A stretch of DNA of 64,000 nucleotides from Legionellales bacterium. Its GTDB lineage: Bacteria > Pseudomonadota > Gammaproteobacteria > Berkiellales > Berkiellaceae. The stretch covers positions 1 through 64,000 of the forward strand of contig CANJMM010000002.1 in NCBI GenBank assembly GCA_947475765.1, in the 5' to 3' direction. Below are positions 58,801-64,000 of the stretch, in pieces. Below the pieces are notes generated by a model. The model was not told the DNA's origin, searched no databases, and saw only the letters and a list, made by a program, of their open reading frames with translations. Each line of letters starts with the position of its first letter. The stretch's first letter is position 1. The position numbers and the translations under genes are program-made.

Positions 58801-59087
58801 TTGGCCAATTGACTGCAAAAAGAATCAATGGTATCAATTCGCAATCTATGTGGATTTTCAAAGTTTTTAAGCGCCTGCATAATTCTTGCTCGCATTTCAA
58901 ATGCCGCTTTTTTAGTAAAGGTTAGGGCAACAATTTGCTCTGGGCTTTCTACAATTTCAAGTAATTTTAAAAAGCGTTGTGTTAACAGCTCTGTTTTGCC
59001 CGAACCTGCAGGCGCCTGGACAATAAAAGAGTGTTCACAAGATAAAGCAAGGGTTCGCTCAAGGCTATCTGTCAAATTGGTTAACAT
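55836..59087 (-). CDS. addA: AddA-like UvrD-family helicase-nuclease
   Basis: Helicase-nuclease subunit for double-strand break end processing. It is 1083 residues. Helicase motifs are all visible: Walker A VQAPAGSGKTELLTQRFL, Walker B HLLIDEFQDTSTIQYQL, motif III VVGDPMQSIYRFRGAEV, NFRSDKSIVNW, motif V MTIHKAKGLEFDYVFIPG and motif VI YVAATRAKKQL. The C-terminal nuclease fold has WIIDFKLTLD in place of the usual DYKT, so the D-x-K pair is kept. A 9-base repeat encodes IYPIYPIHPI just before it. Its partner addB is two genes away, separated by the GGDEF-EAL gene. The family name could equally be the TIGR-type UvrD/AddA of Legionellales. Confidence 0.9.
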   Translation of the reverse strand: MLTNLTDSLERTLALSCEHSFIVQAPAGSGKTELLTQRFLKLLEIVESPEQIVALTFTKKAAFEMRARIMQALKNFENPHRLRIDTIDSFCSQLAKSLPISTGMGGMPDIEDSPGYLYQKAVQHYLASIEQQGDWVEGLCLILQHFHNRYEVVEKLFMSMLARRDQWLQLVMSGRRDPIRIKQAIQHSLMRIHEAAFAQFSCLISEDLKQQWLTLAHFSASQLFLEKKEHVILACLNITEFPDNSYDFQDVFAGLLALVFTSTYTLRKRVDKNMGFPADNPEMKKLFMAFIAELENNPILVEHLKILSELPPIILENDESKLLEALWEGLPILVAHLQLMFKQYNKVDFTEVNLKALAALGEEDNPTDLALILDYQIKHLLIDEFQDTSTIQYQLFEKIVSGWQPNDGRTLFVVGDPMQSIYRFRGAEVGLYLKLQQQGFGAIQPKNLILSSNFRSDKSIVNWVNACFKQIFAQENDMTLGKIAYSPSYFTREYKDEHESDILSTGVYCYELISCQEEAKLIFEKIKQIKQADPKASVAILVRARHHAQAIFQLCSKSNLPYQAIDMVALKNSQLISDLLMLTRAMLRQEDKLAWYSLFRSPICGLSLSDLLKLDLNLNLELNKITALSSDGQLRLNKIMKVISYWQENQYRLPLCESIKNLWLSLGSDTLYADKTNAEAFFELLKKWEESTQFGDFLVLEQKIDSLYQSPIISSAISEKISESAVQIMTIHKAKGLEFDYVFIPGLHYSTIKEDQPLVIHHQIPYEHRVDWLIAPKYTAPKSSKLYDYIHGQLQDKALYETQRLLYVAATRAKKQLIWTYVKANEQEKPAKDSFLAMLHAFLSPVIIKTNLKSAANLENNNLENKIIYSDLHTRVLSNVVLPWHNVESTLIPLVEIKEENPLNRPLVPSYEKMAILGAYLHRLLENWAQGRHLSAQAHQHNLLAMGLFQADIPEGVALILRVIQCCQQDNKFHWIMNPNHHAIQNEWALNFVRNNKLQTRIIDKFFIDPIYPIYPIHPIAGCAWIIDFKLTLDTPNPSEHVAQLTEYAKLVHNLGILGDKPLRFGLYYAYQSYWWEPEEAYA
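56032..56063. repeat. In-frame 9-base repeat in addA
   Basis: GGGATAGAT-type units repeat about three and a half times, encoding an Ile-Tyr-Pro-Ile-His-Pro stretch immediately upstream of the nuclease motif. Confidence 0.75.
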
Positions 59088-59105
59088 GTTAATTTGCTTA
59101 ATTGA

Positions 59106-59139
59106 TTATATTAATGGGTTATATTAATGGGTTATATTA
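59106..59139. repeat. 13-base tandem repeat containing the GGDEF-EAL stop
   Basis: TTATATTAATGGG is present twice, followed by a partial third copy (TTATATTA) that contains the TAA stop of the GGDEF-EAL gene on the minus strand. Confidence 0.8.
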
Positions 59140-60970
59140 TTTTTTTAGTTATTTTTTTATCTAGCCAGTCTAAGGGAAAAAGACTTTTTTGAATAAATTC
59201 CTGCAACACGGTAATAGGCAAAGGTTGACTAAAATAAAAGCCCTGAATGTAATCGGCTTCCATGTTTTTTATGATATTATACTGCTCAATATACTCTACA
59301 CCTTCCACGATGATTTTCATATCTAATACTTTGGCCATTAATATAATACTTTTTATCATGGACTGTACTTTAAAATCGGTTGCCATGTTAACAATAAAAC
59401 TTTTATCTATTTTTAAATAACTAAAAGGAAAATGATGTAAAGTACTTAAGCTAGAATACCCTGTCCCAAAATCATCGATGGCAATTTGAACGCCTTTTTT
59501 ATGCAATGCTTCTAATACATAAAGCTCGGAATCGGTACCTTTCAGCAAAACAGATTCGGTTACTTCTATTTTGACATGATGATACTTTAAAAAATTATCT
59601 TTAATGGCTCTGTCTAGCTCAAATAAAATATGCTCGCTTTCGAGTTGCTTAGCTGAAACGTTAATAGAAACATACCAGTTTCTTTCTGGGTTATATTTTT
59701 CCATTAACTGCGACAACATTTTACATGACTCTTGAATCACATAATTACCTAAATCAACAATAACATGATTATCTTCTGCGACGGGTATAAATTGCCCTGG
59801 CAACACAAAACCTAACTCAGGATGATGCCATCGAAGCAAAGATTCTACACCAACAAATTGGCCTGTTTTTGTTTCAACAACTGGTTGAAAATAGACGCTA
59901 AATTCATTTTTATTTAACGCTGTTTTTAAGTGATTTGAAATGCGAAAACGTTCTTGAGCCTCTCTTCGCAAATTATCGTCATAGAAAATAAATTTACTTT
60001 TTCCGGTTTTTTTAGCCTGATACAAAGCAAGATCGGCATCTCTAAAAATATCTTCTACTCGCTTATAAGGCACATCTTGACGACACCAAGTTATGCCCAT
60101 ACTTACCGATGGGTTAATTAAATAATTATCTATTTTAATGGGAGAAGAAAGCACATTTGCCATACGCGTTATCATCATATTAAAAGAAGATTTGTCTACA
60201 GGGTTTTGAATAATTACCGCAAATTCATCGCCTCCTAGTCTAGAAACTGTATCACTGTCTCTAATAATACTCATTAAAGACTTGCCAATTTGGATTAATA
60301 ATTTATCGCCAACTGGATGCCCCATGGAATCATTAATATATTTAAAATTATCGATATCAATGATAATCAGTGAGAAATCTTCTGAGTGTGAACGTTTAAA
60401 ACGAAGTAACGCCTGGTGTAATCTATCGTTTAATAAATTTCTATTTGGCAGCTGGGTTAAAAAATCATGCATGGCATCATGCACTAATTGTCCTTCTAGT
60501 TTTTTATTTATTTCAATATTACTTTGCGAGCCGACCATTCTAATAAGTTGATTTTTATGATTAAAAACCGTCACCCATTTCGACACCATCCATAAATACT
60601 GATTATTTTTATTAAGCAACCGGTACTCACATTGATAATTTTTTTTTGCTTTACTTTTTAAGCCTGCCTCTAAATGATATAATAGCTTTTCAATGTTTTC
60701 GGGATGCACACGGCTTAACCATAGGGCTTTGTCTCCCATTAAATCGCCTTCTTCCAAACCTATCATTTCATTCCATCTTTTTGAATAAAATATCTGACCT
60801 AAGGCTATGTTCCAGTCCCACAAGCCATCATGAGAGGCTTCTGCCGCTAAAGCATATCTTTCTTCTCGAATATTAATTTCAATTTCTTTTTGTTCTAGCT
60901 CCCCCTGGATCTGTCTTTTTATCCAGCGTTTAATTAACGCTGCATTTAAGAAAGTCATTTTAATTCTCAT
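59132..60970 (-). CDS. PAS-GGDEF-EAL protein (c-di-GMP turnover)
   Basis: A 612-residue soluble protein. A coiled-coil start is followed by a PAS domain (about 38-155, YALAAEASHDGLWDWNIALGQI and YQCEYRLLNKNNQYLWM). The GGDEF domain has GGDEF at 246-250 and an inhibitory RxxD (RDSD, 237-240). In the EAL domain the signature reads ESL (VGVESLLRWHHPELG). Metal and catalytic residues are visible in VSINVSAKQLESE, IEVTESVL and IDDFGTGYSSLSTLH, then YLKIDKSFI, so phosphodiesterase activity is likely. It lies between addB and addA on the same strand with gaps of 65 and 44 bases. Confidence 0.92.
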   Translation of the reverse strand: MRIKMTFLNAALIKRWIKRQIQGELEQKEIEINIREERYALAAEASHDGLWDWNIALGQIFYSKRWNEMIGLEEGDLMGDKALWLSRVHPENIEKLLYHLEAGLKSKAKKNYQCEYRLLNKNNQYLWMVSKWVTVFNHKNQLIRMVGSQSNIEINKKLEGQLVHDAMHDFLTQLPNRNLLNDRLHQALLRFKRSHSEDFSLIIIDIDNFKYINDSMGHPVGDKLLIQIGKSLMSIIRDSDTVSRLGGDEFAVIIQNPVDKSSFNMMITRMANVLSSPIKIDNYLINPSVSMGITWCRQDVPYKRVEDIFRDADLALYQAKKTGKSKFIFYDDNLRREAQERFRISNHLKTALNKNEFSVYFQPVVETKTGQFVGVESLLRWHHPELGFVLPGQFIPVAEDNHVIVDLGNYVIQESCKMLSQLMEKYNPERNWYVSINVSAKQLESEHILFELDRAIKDNFLKYHHVKIEVTESVLLKGTDSELYVLEALHKKGVQIAIDDFGTGYSSLSTLHHFPFSYLKIDKSFIVNMATDFKVQSMIKSIILMAKVLDMKIIVEGVEYIEQYNIIKNMEADYIQGFYFSQPLPITVLQEFIQKSLFPLDWLDKKITKKII

Positions 60971-61020
60971 CTAGGCACCCCCCCCAATCAGTATTTTATC
61001 GCGTGCTTTAAACTAAACTT

Positions 61021-61049
61021 TAATTAATTAATTAATTAATTAATTAATT
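61021..61049. repeat. TAAT microsatellite at the addB stop
   Basis: Seven TAAT units in a row. On the minus strand they encode the last residues (LIN) and the TAA stop of the AddB-like gene. Confidence 0.85.
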
Positions 61050-63756
61050 TTTCATTAAGCCTGCAGACACTCATCAAATGACAGTAACGACAAGTCTGGG
61101 GGTATATTTTAGGAGAAACCTCTGCCACGCCCTGCATAAAATCACTGGCCAGCCTGGCTAAATTATGCTGCCAATAAGATAATAAACTTTTCCAGACTTC
61201 ATGGGCAGACAGCTTAGTTTGACAGTCTACCCCTAATTTGGCCAAATAATTTTTTTGGTCGTCTACCGACTTCACTTTAGGAAGCACCCCTTCACTGTAA
61301 GTTATGCCAATAAAATCACATTCTCCTGTGGGCTTAACTAAGCCAAAAGCCACGCCTAAAGGCGAAAAATCTTGTTCTAATAAACAATAAATAGGCAATT
61401 GTGGCTCGTTTAACCTTTCTCCAAAACAGCTGGCCAAACTAATTTCACCGGTTTTATAATCTACTAATATGGTTTCTTGCGCGTCAGTAACATCTACTCT
61501 ATCAATTCGAACCGTCAGCGACAAGCCTGCTATCTTTATTTTTTTCCAAGACTCTCTTAGCAAGACTTTAAAAGGCGCGCGTTGTTTTTCGAGCATTAAC
61601 CAGTTATGCAATACTTTTTTTAAGTTAATCTTTTCATTATCCCAAAATTTATCGCCTAATCGGCTTGGGTCTTTTTCTCTAAAAAAATCGATACCCTGTT
61701 TTATTTTTTGGTCAATTAACTCATCTAATTCTAAAGACGTATAAGCACATAATACGTGATGTGTTTTAAGCTGAGCCCACAGTTTATCTAAAATATCATG
61801 AACTAATATCCCTCGCTCCATGGCACTTATTCCTAAGGCTTTTTGATTCGACTCTGCGGTTAATTTTAAGCGCACTTCTGAAAAAGCTTTAAAAGGACAA
61901 GCCGCTTGAGATTTAAGAATGCTGGTCCCCCCTGATATGCTTTCAGATGCATCGACTTTTGGGGCTTGCTTATCTTTAAGCTGTTCTCTTTCTAGTTTAT
62001 TTTTATTTTTATTTTTATTATTATTATTATACAAACCATCCAGACTTGATTCCCACAGGGGAATGGCTTTAATACACTCACTGGGCAAACAAGCAACATT
62101 TTCTTCTTGTTGGCTATAAGAAAAAAAGACTTTTTCAGCAGAATAATTAAAACGCTCGGTTAGCTTTTTCGATAAAGCATACTCTCGCTCTGCGGAAGCA
62201 TGGGGCATATTTTTTTCACGTTGTAATTCATAAGGCAAAAAAGGATTGGGATCTGGCGAAGCTGGCCAATTGTGATGATTCATGCCCATTATCCACAAAT
62301 GAGAAAACAGCTGACCCGCGCCCTCTAAGACGCCCATAATATTAACCGGCACTTCACCGCTTTCTGCCTGAAAAGGAATAAAATTGACATATTGCTCAAA
62401 ATCTGAAAGATACTCGCTGTATCGCTTTTGTGATAAAACTAAATCTAGGCGCATAAAATCTTCTATGGCCCCATAAAATCGACTGAGTATTTGATATTCC
62501 AAGCTAGATAATACCCGCTCTCCTGGAAAATCAAACATGCCTAAATAATATTTTATTATTTTAACAAAATAAGGCAAGGCGATTATTTTATTTGCTTGCA
62601 ATTGTTCATTTAATTTATTTATATTTTTAACTAAACTTAAAATATAATCAGAATCTGTATTTAAGCTTAACCAATTTAACCAAACTGGAATAGGCCAAAC
62701 GGTGCGCCCTGTTTTTTTCAAAAGCTGAAGGAGACGAAGATGCTCGGCCAAATAACCTTTATTTTTCCCAATGTAACCATGGGATAATAAAAAATCAATA
62801 TCCGATAAATTATAGTTATTCTGACTGATGATAACTAATATTTTTAAGGCTATTTTTACCAGAGTTTGACTGCCTAAAGGCGTACCTGCTGACAAACTAA
62901 ACTTTGGACTCACCATTTTTTGTGCGCAATACACCTGCTCAGGATGAAAAGCTTCTAAAAATACGTTTTCTACCGTAGCACGATGCTGTGCTAATTCAGG
63001 ATGCACAATACCAATGTTTTTGATGCCTTTTTCAACTAAAGCAGTGGCCCAACTGGCTGCCGCTTCAAATTCTTCTAATACCGTCTTAAAGCTCAGCTGA
63101 TGGCTCACCGCATCTGGCTGTTTCAAATCTACTTGCTGAATAAGCAAACGAGTCGAATCGCTTTCCTGAATCAGGGCTATCATTTTTTGATAAATCGGTG
63201 GCAAATCATCGATGCCTATTAATACCCATAATTGCCCTGCCCTAAATTGACTCAGTTTCTCGGGATAAGTTAAGACATACCCTATTCTTTGTGCTGCCGT
63301 AATCGCATGATGTTGCTTTAATTCCGCTTGAAATAATTTGGCCCAAGCACTAAATTTTTTCGCATCTTCACTGCCTTGAAAATACGCTTGATCTGCCTCA
63401 AAATAATTTGGCATGTCCCATAAGTGCACCGTACGCCAAGCTTGCATGGCCAAACCTGCCATTTTAGAAAGTTGAATAAACCCTTCTGGATAATGATCTT
63501 GAATAATCTTTGTCCATAAGACACGCTCTTGTTCTTTGCTTAATAAAATAGGTACAGAGCTAAAATGTAGCTCAAAGAAACGCCATAATGCCGTTATTTT
63601 TTCTTCTAGCGTATAAATCTGTGGCTTAACCCACACGGCCTTATTCTGATTGGCATAATGCCATGCCAACTTGTCTCGCAATCGGCTGTTCACCGTGATT
63701 AAGACTTTCCCTTCTTTTAGCCATTCAACTGCCGCATCATAAGAAAATGGGCTCAT
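61036..63756 (-). CDS. addB: AddB-like PD-(D/E)XK nuclease with Fe-S cluster motif
   Basis: A 906-residue partner of the AddA-like helicase. The N-terminal helicase-like region is degenerate (no Walker A; LITVNSRLRDKLAWHYA at the usual place). The C-terminal nuclease has SVRIDRVDVTD-like and ILVDYKTGEI motifs. Four cysteines expected to hold a 4Fe-4S cluster are visible: one in SQAACPFKAF and three in TCRYCHLMSVCR (C-x2-C-x5-C). A low-complexity NNNKNKNKNK insert arises from 6- and 3-base repeats. This fits the AddB/TIGR03623-type repair protein found next to UvrD-like helicases. It is divergent from the next gene across a 93-base gap. Confidence 0.87.
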   Translation of the reverse strand: MSPFSYDAAVEWLKEGKVLITVNSRLRDKLAWHYANQNKAVWVKPQIYTLEEKITALWRFFELHFSSVPILLSKEQERVLWTKIIQDHYPEGFIQLSKMAGLAMQAWRTVHLWDMPNYFEADQAYFQGSEDAKKFSAWAKLFQAELKQHHAITAAQRIGYVLTYPEKLSQFRAGQLWVLIGIDDLPPIYQKMIALIQESDSTRLLIQQVDLKQPDAVSHQLSFKTVLEEFEAAASWATALVEKGIKNIGIVHPELAQHRATVENVFLEAFHPEQVYCAQKMVSPKFSLSAGTPLGSQTLVKIALKILVIISQNNYNLSDIDFLLSHGYIGKNKGYLAEHLRLLQLLKKTGRTVWPIPVWLNWLSLNTDSDYILSLVKNINKLNEQLQANKIIALPYFVKIIKYYLGMFDFPGERVLSSLEYQILSRFYGAIEDFMRLDLVLSQKRYSEYLSDFEQYVNFIPFQAESGEVPVNIMGVLEGAGQLFSHLWIMGMNHHNWPASPDPNPFLPYELQREKNMPHASAEREYALSKKLTERFNYSAEKVFFSYSQQEENVACLPSECIKAIPLWESSLDGLYNNNNKNKNKNKLEREQLKDKQAPKVDASESISGGTSILKSQAACPFKAFSEVRLKLTAESNQKALGISAMERGILVHDILDKLWAQLKTHHVLCAYTSLELDELIDQKIKQGIDFFREKDPSRLGDKFWDNEKINLKKVLHNWLMLEKQRAPFKVLLRESWKKIKIAGLSLTVRIDRVDVTDAQETILVDYKTGEISLASCFGERLNEPQLPIYCLLEQDFSPLGVAFGLVKPTGECDFIGITYSEGVLPKVKSVDDQKNYLAKLGVDCQTKLSAHEVWKSLLSYWQHNLARLASDFMQGVAEVSPKIYPQTCRYCHLMSVCRLNEKLIN

Positions 63757-63780
63757 GATTTGTCTTTACCTCTTATTATT

Positions 63781-63816
63781 AATATTTAGATTAATATTTA
63801 GATTAATATTTAGATT
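63781..63816. repeat. 12-base tandem repeat, three perfect copies, in a divergent promoter region
   Basis: AATATTTAGATT is repeated exactly three times between addB and the phosphodiesterase gene. Copy-number change would alter promoter spacing for either gene. Confidence 0.9.
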
Positions 63817-63849
63817 AATCTTAATTTATTTATGATAAGGGTCCTAATA

Positions 63850-64000
63850 ATGATTTTAATTGGCCATAGAGGCTTGCCTTGTTTGGCACCTGAAAATAGC
63901 TTAGAGGGTTTCAAGTTAGCTGCTGAAGCAGGATTAAATTGGGTTGAATTTGATGTTCAAATCACACAAGATAATCAATTAGTGCTGATGCATGACGATA
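63850..64000 (+). CDS. ugpQ: Glycerophosphodiester phosphodiesterase (5' part)
   Basis: Only the first 50 residues are inside the window, and the frame continues past the edge. ILIGHRGLPCLAPENSLEGF and WVEFDVQITQDNQLVLMHDD hold the catalytic His-Arg, the metal-binding Glu-Asn, the E-x-D pair and the second His of GDPD-family enzymes. These hydrolyse glycerophosphodiesters to glycerol-3-phosphate and an alcohol. The short, signal-less start fits the cytoplasmic UgpQ type. It is preceded by AAGGG at a good distance. Confidence 0.88.
   Translation, partial: MILIGHRGLPCLAPENSLEGFKLAAEAGLNWVEFDVQITQDNQLVLMHDD

Noticed and set aside
63781-63816. Three 12-base repeats as iterons of an origin or as a CRISPR
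   Set aside because: There are no spacers, no dnaA boxes and no replication gene nearby. It is a plain tandem repeat.

Overview
The window is an AT-rich stretch of a gammaproteobacterial chromosome. It fits a host-associated member of the Legionellales (Coxiella, Rickettsiella or Berkiella-like), although no 16S gene is present to prove this. Supporting signs are the aroQ-accB-accC-prmA cluster, the rsmI/lpoA divergent pair, mreBCD-rng-yhdP-tldD-pmbA, GatCAB, clpA/clpS beside icd, mnmA-purB, a complete methylcitrate cycle, an ankyrin-repeat protein and two giant effector-like proteins. No tRNA gene and no CRISPR array were seen.

Layout. 1-1447 is an accessory scar. It holds the tail of an IS66-like transposase, an orphan polymorphic-toxin C-terminal tip with an overlapping immunity-like gene, and a decayed second tip sharing the same linker. 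1448-6591 carries dsbD and the aroQ-accB-accC-prmA cluster. An IS4-family element (6706-8160) follows, nested inside a larger inverted repeat, and then rnpB (RNase P RNA, minus strand) with a recognisable promoter. 8697-25977 is housekeeping: rsmI, an LpoA-like gene, tldD/pmbA, yhdP, rng, mreB/C/D, gatCAB, an ankyrin gene and infA. 26008-34412 carries clpA/clpS, a cold-shock protein with an acidic tail, icd, mnmA, purB and a solitary secretin-N-domain protein. 34426-42901 is a minus-strand run of amino-acid permease, membrane GGDEF protein, prpB, prpC, prpD and ppsA. It would turn propionyl-CoA into pyruvate and then PEP, next to a c-di-GMP enzyme. 43043-44989 is an ABC-2 exporter pair.

45058-54418 is the most unusual region: two adjacent minus-strand genes of 1183 and 1927 codons that I cannot assign to a known family. 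The 1927-residue protein has an N-terminal P-loop kinase-like domain, a duplicated module of about 150 residues, long charged coiled coils, two identical class-I SH3-ligand motifs (RPLPPIP) and an Ala/Glu/Pro-rich tract. The 1183-residue protein has three copies of a module of about 170-220 residues. I read them as a candidate secreted effector pair. 54669-64000 holds an orphan HTH regulator, a 5'-nucleotidase, an AddA-like helicase-nuclease and an AddB-like nuclease separated by a GGDEF-EAL gene, and the start of a glycerophosphodiester phosphodiesterase.

A feature of the whole window is the abundance of short tandem repeats. Many lie in frame in linkers and N-termini of housekeeping genes. 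At least seven genes (gatC, yhdP, mreD, clpA, the secretin-like gene, the GGDEF-EAL gene and addB) have a stop codon inside a tandem-repeat tract.
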